A DNA stretch of 8,837 nucleotides from Desulforudis sp. (GCA_014859075.1 JACUUW010000071.1:1-8837), one strand, 5' to 3'; counted from the stretch's first letter, positions 1 through 5,921 are shown. A program made the numbers and translations. The notes: generated by a model not told the origin, from the letters alone.

Positions 1-276
1 GCTTTTGACCACAACATGCTGGATCAGTCCGCTCAGAAAATAGTCGAAACGGTTCGGAGAACAGGCGCCGACGTGGCCGGGCCGGTCCCGCTGCCGACGG
101 AGAAGGAGATCTACACCGTATTGCGTTCACCGCACAAAGACAAGGATTCGCGGGAACAGTTCGAGATTCGGACCCACAAACGTCTGATCGACATCCTCGA
201 ACCGACGCCCAAGACGGTGGATGCTTTGATGCGTCTGGATTTGCCGGCCGGGGTTGACATCGAGATCAAGCTGTAG
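1..276 (+). CDS. rpsJ: 30S ribosomal protein S10 (5'-truncated by window edge)
   Basis: S10 is a small-subunit head protein; in several bacteria it also joins the NusB transcription antitermination complex. The reading frame is open from base 1, giving 91 residues that begin AFDHNMLDQSA and end VDIEIKL with a TAG stop. The family is about 102 residues long, so roughly the first 11 (a MAKQKIRIRLK-like stretch) lie before the window. Recognisable family blocks are GPVPLPTEKEIYTVLRSPH and the segment EQFEIRTHKRLIDI followed by TVDALMRLDLPAGV. An internal ATG at base 16 (the Met of HNML) is not the true start. This is normally the first gene of the S10 operon, so the operon promoter and leader should lie just upstream and cannot be judged here. 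Its stop is followed after 13 bases by rplC. Confidence 0.98.
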   Translation, partial: AFDHNMLDQSAQKIVETVRRTGADVAGPVPLPTEKEIYTVLRSPHKDKDSREQFEIRTHKRLIDILEPTPKTVDALMRLDLPAGVDIEIKL

Positions 277-289
277 GGAGGTATATCTG

Positions 290-919
290 ATGGCCAAGGG
301 AATCCTGGGACGCAAATTGGGGATGAGCCGGTTCTTTACGGCCGAGGGCGCGGTGGTGCCGGTTACTCTGATTGAAGCCGGGCCGTGTGCCGTGGTGCAA
401 AAAAAGACGGCTGAAACCGACGGCTACGGGGCGGTACAGCTCGGGTTTGAGGAACGGCCGGAAAGAAGACTGAACAAACCGCTCAGGGGGCATTTCCGCC
501 GGGCGGGCACCAGTCCGACCCGTTACCTGCGCGAGATGCGCACCGAAGACGTTGACGGTTACGAGGTTGGACAGGTGCTCAAGGCCGACCTTTTCGCCCC
601 GGGTGATAAGGTAGATGTGGTGGGAACCTCCAAGGGCAAAGGCTTTGCCGGGGGCATCAAGCGTCACGGCTTTCACCGGGGGCCGATGGGTCACGGTTCG
701 AAATACCACCGCCGGCCGGGTGCGGCGGGGGCGAAGGGTCCGGCCCGCGTGTTCAAAGGCCGGAAGATGCCCGGACGCTTGGGCGGAACCCGGGTGACCA
801 TCCAAAACCTGGAGATCGTCAAGGTGGACCCCGAACGGAATCTCCTGGCCGTGAAGGGCGCGGTTCCAGGACCCCGGGGCACCGTGGTATTCATCCAGGA
901 AGCGGTCAAAAACCGCTGA
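290..919 (+). CDS. rplC: 50S ribosomal protein L3
   Basis: L3 is an early-assembly 23S rRNA binder whose extended loop reaches the peptidyl transferase region. The protein is 209 residues. The start is ATG at 290 (MAKGILGRKLGMSRFF), preceded by GGGAGGT at 276-282; an in-frame ATG at 254 lies inside rpsJ and is rejected. The loop hallmark GTSKGKGFAGG falls near residues 112-122, followed by HGSKYHRRPG and then RVFKGRKMPGRLGG and NLEIVKVDPERNLL. The loop around GAAGAKGPARVF is one residue shorter than the E. coli GQNQTPG region and lacks the glutamine methylated by PrmB there, as in Bacillus-type L3. The last codons take part in inverted repeats described separately. It is followed by an unusually long gap before rplD. 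Confidence 0.98.
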   Translation: MAKGILGRKLGMSRFFTAEGAVVPVTLIEAGPCAVVQKKTAETDGYGAVQLGFEERPERRLNKPLRGHFRRAGTSPTRYLREMRTEDVDGYEVGQVLKADLFAPGDKVDVVGTSKGKGFAGGIKRHGFHRGPMGHGSKYHRRPGAAGAKGPARVFKGRKMPGRLGGTRVTIQNLEIVKVDPERNLLAVKGAVPGPRGTVVFIQEAVKNR

Positions 920-934
920 ACCGTGTTTTGACCG
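901..934 (+). other. Two mutually exclusive hairpins across the rplC stop codon
   Basis: Two perfect inverted repeats overlap here. AGCGGT at 901-906 pairs with ACCGCT at 912-917 across a 5-nt loop. CGGTCAAAA at 903-911 pairs with TTTTGACCG at 926-934 across a 14-nt loop. They share bases, so only one can form at a time. The rplC stop (917-919) lies within the structure. The four Ts sit inside the right arm and no free U-tract follows, so this is not a standard intrinsic terminator. A role in attenuation, RNA processing or mRNA stability is possible but is inference only. Confidence 0.5.
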
Positions 935-1002
935 GATTGATAGGCGTTTTAAACAAGAATTTTTGGAAGAACCCGGGAATGGTGTTTGTGCAAAGCCCTG
1001 AG

Positions 1003-1024
1003 ACCGTTCAGAAACGATGACGGT
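1003..1024 (+). other. Small bulged inverted repeat in the rplC-rplD gap
   Basis: ACCGTTCA at 1003-1010 can pair with TGACGGT at 1018-1024 if one T is bulged, giving a 7-bp stem around the loop GAAACGA. No U-tract follows. It is one of three inverted structures in the 214-bp gap 920-1133. It is too short to separate confidently from chance on sequence alone. Confidence 0.3.
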
Positions 1025-1027
1025 TGA

Positions 1028-1087
1028 GAAGTGAGATGTGAGTAAGTTGGCGTGAAAATAACACCTATAACCTCGCACCTCGCACAC
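1028..1087. repeat. Period-7 repeat with inverted arms in the rplC-rplD gap
   Basis: The left part reads as heptamers GAAGTGA (1028-1034) and GATGTGA (1035-1041). The right part reads ATAACCT, CGCACCT, CGCACAC (1067-1087), with the -ACCT/-ACAC core recurring every 7 bases at 1062, 1069, 1076 and 1083. The two sides are roughly reverse complements (GTGAGATGTGAG against GTGCGAGGTGCGAG), so the block is an imperfect palindrome with an AT-richer centre. No open reading frame of interest lies in the gap, and apart from the rplD ribosome binding site at 1119-1124 nothing else is evident. Confidence 0.65.
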
Positions 1088-1133
1088 GTCAGGCGAAGTT
1101 TATCAACGGTCTCCGAGGAAGGAGAAAATTGGA

Positions 1134-1757
1134 ATGCCTAAAGCAGCAGTTTATAACACCGCCGGTGAACAGGTAGGCGAGATTGAACTCAGCGACGCCG
1201 TCTTCGGACAGCCGGTGAACGAAGCCGTACTGCACGAAGTGGTCGTAATGCAGCTTGCCAACCGGCGCCGCGGCACCCACGACACTAAAGTCCGGTCCGA
1301 GGTTCGGGGGGGCGGCCGCAAGCCCTGGCGCCAGAAGGGTACCGGACGGGCACGCCACGGAACCATACGTTCACCGATCTGGCGTGGGGGCGGAATCGTA
1401 TTCGGTCCGCACCCGCGGGACTATAGTTACCGGATACCCAAAAAGGTGAAGCGTCTGGCGCTGAAGTCGGCGCTTTCGGCCAAGGCCGGCGCAGGTCAGG
1501 TCCTGATACTGGACAAATTGGACCTTTCGGCGCCCAAGACCAGGGAGATCATCCGGCTCCTCGACAACCTCAAGGCCAACGAGGGTGCCCTGGTGATCAC
1601 CGCGGAAAAGGACGCCAACGTCGAAAAGTCGGCCCGCAACATTCCGGGAGTGAAATCCCTGGAGGCCAGGCAGCTGAACGTGTACGACCTGCTGGACCAC
1701 GCTCATCTGGTGATCACCAGGGACGCGGTGGCCCGGGTGGAGGAGGTGTTCGCCTAA
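1134..1757 (+). CDS. rplD: 50S ribosomal protein L4
   Basis: L4 binds domain I of 23S rRNA and sends a long basic loop into the polypeptide exit tunnel. In E. coli it is also the autogenous repressor of the S10 operon; whether it is so here cannot be seen. The protein is 207 residues, the normal length. ATG 1134 follows AAGGAG at 1119-1124. The loop is visible at about residues 57-90, with RGGGRKPWRQKGTGRARHG then SPIWRGGGIVFGP, followed by RIPKKVKRLALKSALS. The C-terminal globular part ends NVYDLLDHAHLVITRDAV. The gene follows an unusually long gap containing inverted repeats. Its TAA stop abuts the ATG of rplW, and the rplW ribosome binding site lies within its last codons. Confidence 0.98.
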   Translation: MPKAAVYNTAGEQVGEIELSDAVFGQPVNEAVLHEVVVMQLANRRRGTHDTKVRSEVRGGGRKPWRQKGTGRARHGTIRSPIWRGGGIVFGPHPRDYSYRIPKKVKRLALKSALSAKAGAGQVLILDKLDLSAPKTREIIRLLDNLKANEGALVITAEKDANVEKSARNIPGVKSLEARQLNVYDLLDHAHLVITRDAVARVEEVFA

Positions 1758-2045
1758 ATGAAATTCGCGCACGACATCCTGCACAAGCCGATGATTTCCG
1801 AGAAGTCAATGTCTTTGACCGAAGGTAACAAGTACACCTTCATCGTTGACCCGCGGGCGAACAAAACCGAGATCAAGCAGGCGGTTGAGGAAATTTTCAA
1901 GGTCACGGTGCTCAAGGTCAATACCATCCGGGTGAAAGGCAAGCGGGTTCGACGGCGGAATATCGTCGGTCGGAAGCCGGAAACCAAAAAGGCAATCGTA
2001 ACCTTGAAGCCCGGCGACAAAATCGAAATCTTTGAAGGCGTGTAA
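1758..2045 (+). CDS. rplW: 50S ribosomal protein L23
   Basis: L23 lies at the rim of the exit tunnel, where it docks trigger factor and contacts the signal recognition particle. The protein is 95 residues, typical for the family. ATG 1758 comes directly after the rplD stop with no gap, and is served by AGGAGGTG at 1741-1748 inside the end of rplD, so the two genes are probably translationally coupled. Family signatures are the N-terminal ILHKPMISEKSM, the central FIVDPRANKTEIKQAVEEIF and the basic KGKRVRRRNIVGRKPETKKA loop region. The C-terminus ends GDKIEIFEGV. The stop TAA overlaps the rplB ribosome binding site. Confidence 0.98.
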   Translation: MKFAHDILHKPMISEKSMSLTEGNKYTFIVDPRANKTEIKQAVEEIFKVTVLKVNTIRVKGKRVRRRNIVGRKPETKKAIVTLKPGDKIEIFEGV

Positions 2046-2057
2046 GGAGGAATAGGA

Positions 2058-2885
2058 ATGGCCACCAAAAAATATAAACCTACTTCTCCCGGTCGCCGTT
2101 TCGTCACCGTTTCGGACTTCAAGGACCTTACGCCGGTCGAGCCGGAGAAGTCCCTGCTCAAGCCCCTTAAGAAAAAGGGCGGCCGCAACTTGCAGGGCCG
2201 GATCACCGTGCGACACCGGGGCGGCGGTCACAATCGGCTGTACCGGGTCATTGACTTCAAGCGGGACAAGGACGGCGTGCCGGGTAAGGTGGCGAGCATC
2301 GAGTACGATCCGAACCGTTCGGCCAACATCGCGCTCCTGCACTACGCCGACGGTGAGAAGCGGTACATCATCGCCCCGTCCGGCCTGCAGGTCGGACAGA
2401 CGGTGGTTTCCGGACCCCAGGCCGACATCAAGGTGGGGAACGCCTTACCGCTACGGAACATTCCGGCCGGTGTGTTGATCCACAACCTGGAACTTTACCC
2501 CGGTCAGGGGGCGAAAATCATCCGCTCGGCGGGTGGTTCCGCCCAGCTGATGGCCAAGGAGGGCGACCACGCCCACGTGCGGTTGCCCTCGGGCGAGGTC
2601 AGGCTTTTCGACCTTGACTGCCGGGCCACCATTGGCCAGGTGGGTAACGTCGAACATGAGAACATCGTCACCGGCAAGGCCGGCAGGGCCCGCTGGTTGG
2701 GCATCCGGCCGACCGTCCGCGGTGTGGTGATGAACCCGGTCGATCACCCGCACGGTGGCGGAGAGGGCCGCTCCCCCATCGGCCGGAACCCGGTGACGCC
2801 CTGGGGTAAGCCGGCCCTGGGCGCCAAGACCAGGAAGAAGAATAAAGCCAGCGACAGGCTGGTTGTCAAGCGGCGTTCGAAATGA
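2058..2885 (+). CDS. rplB: 50S ribosomal protein L2
   Basis: L2 is one of the most conserved ribosomal proteins, needed for subunit association and for the peptidyl transferase region. The protein is 275 residues, the expected length. ATG 2058 follows AAGGAGG at 2044-2050, which overlaps the rplW stop. The N-terminal RNA-binding part includes GGRNLQGRITVRHRGGGHN. The C-terminal part has the invariant VMNPVDHPHGGGEGRSP near residues 224-240; His230 corresponds to E. coli His229, linked to peptidyl transfer. This is followed by GRNPVTPWGKPALG and a basic tail with TRKKNKASDRLVVKRR. Nothing is abnormal. Confidence 0.99.
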   Translation: MATKKYKPTSPGRRFVTVSDFKDLTPVEPEKSLLKPLKKKGGRNLQGRITVRHRGGGHNRLYRVIDFKRDKDGVPGKVASIEYDPNRSANIALLHYADGEKRYIIAPSGLQVGQTVVSGPQADIKVGNALPLRNIPAGVLIHNLELYPGQGAKIIRSAGGSAQLMAKEGDHAHVRLPSGEVRLFDLDCRATIGQVGNVEHENIVTGKAGRARWLGIRPTVRGVVMNPVDHPHGGGEGRSPIGRNPVTPWGKPALGAKTRKKNKASDRLVVKRRSK

Positions 2886-2901
2886 GAAAGGGGGTAGCAG
2901 C

Positions 2902-3186
2902 ATGGGTCGGTCACTGAAAAAAGGACCGTATTGCAGTCCAAAGCTTCTCGCCCGGATCGAAGAGCTGAACAATAAGGGCGACAAGCGGGTCATCAAGACC
3001 TGGTCCCGCCGGTCGACCATCTTCCCCCAGATGATTGGCCATACCATCGCCGTGTACGACGGACGGAAACATGTGCCGGTGTACATCACCGAGGAAATGG
3101 TGGGGCACAAGTTCGGTGAGTTTGCGCCTACCCGGACCTACAGGGGACACGGACATCATACCGAAAGATCCACGGCGTTGAGGTAA
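2902..3186 (+). CDS. rpsS: 30S ribosomal protein S19
   Basis: S19 sits in the head of the 30S subunit with S13 and contributes to an intersubunit bridge. ATG 2902 gives 94 residues beginning MGRSLKKGPYCSPKLL. The preceding AAAGGGGG at 2887-2894 is well placed. A longer in-frame ATG at 2863 lies within rplB and would add 13 residues unlike the family, so it is rejected. Signatures are TWSRRSTIFPQMIGHTIAVY, DGRKHVPVYITEEMVGHKFG and EFAPTRTYRGHG. The length is one residue above the usual 93. The gene lies 16 bases after rplB and 15 bases before the chosen rplV start. Confidence 0.98.
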   Translation: MGRSLKKGPYCSPKLLARIEELNNKGDKRVIKTWSRRSTIFPQMIGHTIAVYDGRKHVPVYITEEMVGHKFGEFAPTRTYRGHGHHTERSTALR

Positions 3187-3192
3187 GGGGGG
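3185..3192 (+). promoter_or_regulatory. Ribosome binding site that decides the rplV start
   Basis: AAGGGGGG at 3185-3192, overlapping the rpsS stop, directly abuts an in-frame TTG at 3193 and lies 9 bases before a second in-frame TTG at 3202. The normal spacing favours 3202, which also gives the usual L22 N-terminus METKAVAKYIR. Confidence 0.65.
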
Positions 3193-3201
3193 TTGTCAGT
3201 A

Positions 3202-3543
3202 TTGGAAACGAAAGCAGTCGCCAAGTACATCCGCCTTTCACCCGTCAAAGTACGGCAGGTGGTGGACCTGGTGCGGGGCAAGAAAGTTGACGAGGCGCTG
3301 GCCATTCTGCAATTTACGCCGAAGCGGGCGGCCAGGAGTGTCGCCAAGGTGATCAGGTCGGCGGCGGCCAACGCCGAGCACAATAACGATTCGGACCGGG
3401 CGGAGCTTTTCATCGCCAGGGCCTACGTGGATCAGGGTCCGTCCCTGAAACGCTGGCGGCCGCGGGCATACGGCCGGGCTAACGTGATCAAGCACCGGAC
3501 CAGCCACATCACCGTGGTAGTAAGTGATGGAAAGGAGGGTTAA
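3202..3543 (+). CDS. rplV: 50S ribosomal protein L22
   Basis: L22 contacts all 23S rRNA domains; its long beta-hairpin lines the exit tunnel near the macrolide site and the constriction. The chosen start is TTG 3202, giving 113 residues beginning METKAVAKYIRLSPVKVRQV. An upstream in-frame TTG at 3193 would add MSV, but it touches the ribosome binding site. Signatures are LVRGKKVDEALAILQFTPKRAA, the helix AKVIRSAAANAEHN and the hairpin region with KRWRPRAYGRANVI and KHRTSHITVVV. No tandem duplication or deletion is seen in the hairpin, as occurs in some macrolide-resistant strains. Its last bases carry the rpsC ribosome binding site, and only 3 bases separate the genes. Confidence 0.97.
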   Translation: METKAVAKYIRLSPVKVRQVVDLVRGKKVDEALAILQFTPKRAARSVAKVIRSAAANAEHNNDSDRAELFIARAYVDQGPSLKRWRPRAYGRANVIKHRTSHITVVVSDGKEG

Positions 3544-3546
3544 TTA

Positions 3547-4203
3547 GTGGGTCAAAAGGTTGACCCGAGAGGGTTAAGGCTTGGAATCGTGCGTGACTGG
3601 GACGCTAAATGGTACGCCGATAAGAAGAACTTTTCGACCCTCCTCTTGGAGGACGTGAAGATCAGAGACTTCATAAAGAAGAAACTCTACGGCGCGGGAA
3701 TCTCCCGGATCCACATCGAGCGGACGGCCAACCGGGTACGGCTCGGCATTCACACGGCGAAACCCGGCGTGGTGATCGGACGCGGCGGATCCGAGGTCGA
3801 AGTGCTACGCAAAGAACTCGAGAAGCTGAGCGGAAAGCAGATCAGCATCAACATCGTGGAAGTCAAGACCCCGGAGTTGGATGCCCAGTTGTTGGCGGAA
3901 AACGTGGCCGCCCAGCTCCAGCGGCGCATCGCTTTCCGCCGGGCCATGAAGCAGGCCGTCGGGCGCGCCATGAAGATGGGTGCGAAGGGAATCCGGATTG
4001 CCGTCGCCGGCCGTTTGGCCGGAGCGGAAATCGCCCGTACCGAGTGGTACAGCGAAGGCAAGGTGCCTCTCCATACCCTGCGGGCGGACATTGACTACGG
4101 TTTTGCCGAAGCTGCGACCACGTACGGCAGAATCGGAGTTAAGGTCTGGATTTACAAGGGAGAGGTTCTTCCGGAGCGGGCTTCTCGTGAAGGAGGCAGG
4201 TAA
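3547..4203 (+). CDS. rpsC: 30S ribosomal protein S3
   Basis: S3 forms part of the mRNA entry tunnel together with S4 and S5 and binds 16S rRNA in the head. GTG 3547, preceded by AAAGGAGGGT at 3531-3540, gives 218 residues, the same as Bacillus S3. The N-terminus MGQKVDPRGLRLGIVRDWD is standard. A type II KH domain is shown by VVIGRGGSEVEVLRKEL at about residues 75-91, with the GRGG loop intact. The C-terminal domain has GRAMKMGAKGIRIAVAGRL, GAEIARTEWYSEGKVPLHTL and IGVKVWIYKGEV. Its end contains the rplP ribosome binding site AGGAGG at 4191-4196, and two bases separate the genes. Confidence 0.98.
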   Translation: MGQKVDPRGLRLGIVRDWDAKWYADKKNFSTLLLEDVKIRDFIKKKLYGAGISRIHIERTANRVRLGIHTAKPGVVIGRGGSEVEVLRKELEKLSGKQISINIVEVKTPELDAQLLAENVAAQLQRRIAFRRAMKQAVGRAMKMGAKGIRIAVAGRLAGAEIARTEWYSEGKVPLHTLRADIDYGFAEAATTYGRIGVKVWIYKGEVLPERASREGGR

Positions 4204-4205
4204 CT

Positions 4206-4637
4206 ATGCTAATGCCCAAGAGGGTTAAGTTCAGAAGACAGCATCGGCCCGGCCTGGCGGGCAAGGCCAAGGGCGGAACAAAAATACAGTCGGGTGATCT
4301 GGCTCTGCAGGCGCTCGACGCCGCCTGGGTGACCAGCCGGCAGATCGAGGCGGCCCGAATTGCGATGACCCGTCACGTCAAGCGCGGCGGCAAGGTTTGG
4401 ATCCGTATTTTTCCGGACCGGCCGATCACCGCCAAGCCGGCCGAGACGCGGATGGGCAAGGGCAAGGGCACGCCCGAGTACTGGGTTGCCGTAGTCAAGC
4501 CGGGGCGGATAATCTTTGAAATCGCCGGTGTACCGGAAGACGTTGCGCGCGAGGCCTTGCGGCTGGCATCCCACAAACTGCCTTGCAAGACGAAAATCGT
4601 GAAACGCCAGGAAGTGGGTGAGGCCGGTGAAAGTTAA
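4206..4637 (+). CDS. rplP: 50S ribosomal protein L16
   Basis: L16 organises the A-site tRNA region of the large subunit. ATG 4206 gives 143 residues beginning MLMPKRVKFRRQHR; a second in-frame ATG at 4212 is less likely because MLxPKRVK is the usual family start and AGGAGG at 4191-4196 is 9 bases before 4206. The core has FPDRPITAKPAETRMGKGKG, with Arg82 equivalent to the arginine hydroxylated in E. coli by the oxygenase YcfD. It continues with PEYWVAVVKPGRIIFEIAG and ends with LASHKLPCKTKIVKR. The 3' end overlaps the chosen start of rpmC by 11 bases, which suggests translational coupling. Confidence 0.98.
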   Translation: MLMPKRVKFRRQHRPGLAGKAKGGTKIQSGDLALQALDAAWVTSRQIEAARIAMTRHVKRGGKVWIRIFPDRPITAKPAETRMGKGKGTPEYWVAVVKPGRIIFEIAGVPEDVAREALRLASHKLPCKTKIVKRQEVGEAGES

Positions 4638-4830
4638 GGAGTTGCGGGACATGACCGACGCGGATTTGCGGAAAAAGCTGGCCGATACCAAGGATGAACT
4701 GTTCAGACTGAGGTTCCAGAGTGCTACCGGACAGCTCGACAACCCGATGAAAATCCAGGAAGTCCGCCGGCGCATCGCGCGCCTGAAAACGGTGATGCGG
4801 GAGAGAGAGCTGGGAATCAAACACGCATAA
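4627..4830 (+). CDS. rpmC: 50S ribosomal protein L29
   Basis: L29 is a small helical-hairpin protein near the exit tunnel next to L23. The chosen start is GTG 4627, giving 67 residues that begin MKVKELRDMTDADLRKKLAD, which matches the usual family N-terminus and length (about 65-68). An upstream in-frame GTG at 4618 would add MRP and is less family-like. The ribosome binding site is weak for this operon (GGTGAGG at about 4617-4623, very close to the start), which fits coupling to the overlapping rplP. The signature is ELFRLRFQSATGQLDNPMKI followed by RRRIARLKTVMRER. The coding frames overlap by 11 bases. Confidence 0.95.
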   Translation: MKVKELRDMTDADLRKKLADTKDELFRLRFQSATGQLDNPMKIQEVRRRIARLKTVMRERELGIKHA

Positions 4831-4844
4831 AGGGGGTTTGACGA

Positions 4845-5102
4845 GTGGAACGCGGTAGCCGCAAGGCACGTATCGGTGTAGTCGTAAGTGACAAGATGGA
4901 TAAGACGGTGGTCGTGGCCGTGGATACCTTGGTCAAACACCCGCTCTACGGGCGCACCATCCGCCGCACCCGGAAGTTCTTGGCCGATGATGGAGACAAC
5001 CAATGTCGCATCGGCGACAAGGTTAAAATAATGGAAACGCGCCCTCTGTCCCGCCACAAGCGGTGGCGGGTAGCCGAGGTGCTGGAGCGGTCGCGGATCT
5101 AG
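4845..5102 (+). CDS. rpsQ: 30S ribosomal protein S17
   Basis: S17 is a primary 16S rRNA-binding protein with an OB fold, needed for early 30S assembly. GTG 4845 gives 85 residues and is preceded by AAAGGGGGT at 4829-4837. The sequence reads MERGSRKARIGVVVSDKMDK, then TVVVAVDTLVKHPLYGRTIR, then CRIGDKVKIMETRPLSRHKR and the end WRVAEVLERSRI. These are the standard S17 beta-strand blocks, with no missing segment. It lies 14 bases after rpmC, and its TAG stop overlaps the start of the rplN ribosome binding site region. Confidence 0.98.
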   Translation: MERGSRKARIGVVVSDKMDKTVVVAVDTLVKHPLYGRTIRRTRKFLADDGDNQCRIGDKVKIMETRPLSRHKRWRVAEVLERSRI

Positions 5103-5116
5103 AGGAGGTGTAGGCC

Positions 5117-5485
5117 TTGATCCAGGTACAGACGATGCTCAACGTCGCAGACAATACCGGGGCCAAGAAACTGATGTGCATTCGCATTCTGGGCAGTTCT
5201 TTCCGGCGTTACGCCTCCATCGGCGACATTATCATCTGCTCCTGCAAGGAGGCGGCACCGGGCGGCGTGGTCAAAAAGGGCGATGTAGTCAAGGCCGTGG
5301 TGGTAAGGACCAAAAAGGAAATCGGACGTCCCGACGGTTCCTACATCAAGTTTGACGAGAACGCCGCCGTGGTGATCAAGGACGACAAAAGCCCGCGCGG
5401 GACCCGGATTTTCGGTCCGGTGGCAAGGGAACTGCGGGAAAGAGACTTTATGAAGATAGTTTCCCTGGCTCCGGAAGTATTGTAA
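5117..5485 (+). CDS. rplN: 50S ribosomal protein L14
   Basis: L14 is a beta-barrel protein at the subunit interface; it forms an intersubunit bridge with 16S rRNA and is the target of the silencing factor RsfS. The rare start TTG 5117 gives exactly 122 residues, the usual bacterial length, and the strong AGGAGGTG at about 5103-5110 supports it. The N-terminus MIQVQTMLNVADNTGAKKLM is almost invariant in the family. Further blocks are GDIIICSCKEAAPGGVVKKG, KAVVVRTKKEIGRPDGSYI and NAAVVIKDDKSPRGTRIFGP, ending in FMKIVSLAPEVL. In E. coli this is the first gene of the spc operon; here no separate promoter is visible 14 bases after rpsQ, so S10 and spc appear to be one unit. Confidence 0.98.
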   Translation: MIQVQTMLNVADNTGAKKLMCIRILGSSFRRYASIGDIIICSCKEAAPGGVVKKGDVVKAVVVRTKKEIGRPDGSYIKFDENAAVVIKDDKSPRGTRIFGPVARELRERDFMKIVSLAPEVL

Positions 5486-5491
5486 GGGACA

Positions 5492-5519
5492 AGAATTCAG
5501 AATACAGAATTCAGAATCA
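5492..5519. repeat. Heptamer tandem repeat in the rplN-rplX gap
   Basis: Four adjacent 7-base units read AGAATTC, AGAATAC, AGAATTC, AGAATCA. The first three units also make a near-palindrome from GAATTC to GAATTC. This AT-rich tract contrasts sharply with the GC-rich genes on both sides and fills half of the 58-bp gap between rplN and rplX. No promoter is convincingly formed by it. Confidence 0.8.
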
Positions 5520-5531
5520 GAAGGTAACGGT

Positions 5532-5538
5532 GAGGTGG
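5532..5538 (+). promoter_or_regulatory. Ribosome binding site that decides the rplX start
   Basis: GAGGTGG at 5532-5538 overlaps an in-frame GTG at 5535, so that codon cannot easily serve as the start. The next in-frame GTG at 5544 is 5 bases after the site and gives MGKLSVRKGD. Confidence 0.6.
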
Positions 5539-5543
5539 TAGTA

Positions 5544-5864
5544 GTGGGTAAACTTAGCGTGCGGAAGGGGGACCAGGTGGTCGTCATCACCGGCAAAGAC
5601 GCCGGTAAGCGCGGCAAGATCATCGAAGTCATTCCCGGACGCGATAAGGTAATCGTCGAAGGCGTCAACGTGGTCAAGAGGCATTCCCGTCCGACCCGAA
5701 AGCTACCCCAGGGCGGAATCCAGGAAAAAGAGGCCCCGATCAGCCGTTCCAACGTGATGCTGATCTGCACGCGGTGTCACAAGCCGACCAAGGTGGCCCA
5801 GAGCGTTCTGGAAGACGGCGACAAGGTCAGACTTTGCAAGAAGTGTGGAGAGGCTCTAGGCTAA
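5544..5864 (+). CDS. rplX: 50S ribosomal protein L24, four-cysteine type
   Basis: L24 is an early assembly initiator that binds 23S rRNA domain I near the tunnel exit. The chosen start is GTG 5544 (106 residues); GTG 5535 would add MVV but overlaps the ribosome binding site. The KOW motif is clear at about residues 8-35: RKGDQVVVITGKDAGKRGKI and onward to VIPGRDKV. VEGVNVVKRHSRP and GGIQEKEAPI follow. The C-terminal part carries two cysteine pairs, Cys75-x2-Cys78 (ICTRCHKPT) and Cys98-x2-Cys101 (LCKKCG), a likely zinc ribbon as in the C+ form of L24; Bacillus-type L24 lacks it. The gene is flanked on both sides by gaps containing heptamer repeats. Confidence 0.97.
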   Translation: MGKLSVRKGDQVVVITGKDAGKRGKIIEVIPGRDKVIVEGVNVVKRHSRPTRKLPQGGIQEKEAPISRSNVMLICTRCHKPTKVAQSVLEDGDKVRLCKKCGEALG

Positions 5865-5868
5865 GTGG

Positions 5869-5889
5869 TCGTCAGTCGTTGGTCGTCGC
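5869..5889. repeat. Heptamer tandem repeat after rplX
   Basis: Three adjacent 7-base units read TCGTCAG, TCGTTGG, TCGTCGC, starting 5 bases after the rplX stop. The unit is the same family as the TCGTCGG tract near rpmD (8668-8695). It stands at the start of the 147-bp gap 5865-6011 before rplE. That gap otherwise holds the hairpin at 5899-5921, a smaller GC-rich inverted repeat at about 5935-5950, and the rplE ribosome binding site. Confidence 0.7.
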
Positions 5890-5898
5890 GCCAGCGGA

Positions 5899-5921
5899 GG
5901 AAATGCGGCAGGCTGCATTCC
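5899..5921 (+). other. Bulged hairpin in the rplX-rplE gap
   Basis: The RNA can fold with GGA (5899-5901) pairing TCC (5919-5921), an unpaired A at 5902, then ATGCGG (5903-5908) pairing CTGCAT (5913-5918) with one G-U pair, around the loop CAGG. This is a 9-bp stem without a following U-tract, so it is not a terminator. It lies where E. coli carries its S8 translational operator (rplX-rplE junction), but I could not match the bases required for S8 binding, so a regulatory role is speculative. Confidence 0.45.

Noticed and set aside
903..950. Intrinsic terminator after rplC
   Set aside because: The 9-bp stem is real, but its Ts lie in the paired arm and are followed by GACCGG rather than a U-tract; stopping transcription here would silence the rest of the operon.
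928..955. Promoter in the rplC-rplD gap (TTGACC near 928, TAAACA near 950)
   Set aside because: The -10 box matches only about half of the consensus. The better -10 (TATAAC at 1066-1071) has no acceptable -35 at 16-18 bases. Not strong enough to list.
266..1087. Open frame on the - strand (273 codons) opposite rplC and the rplC-rplD gap
   Set aside because: Mostly a shadow of rplC with no family resemblance and no good ribosome binding site; the part in the gap is not independent evidence.
4209..5057. Open frame on the - strand (282 codons) opposite rplP, rpmC and rpsQ
   Set aside because: Antisense shadow of three conserved genes with no recognisable motif.
5492..5519. CRISPR-like or phage attachment repeat
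   Set aside because: Units are only 7 bases with no spacers, and there is no cas gene, integrase or tRNA nearby.
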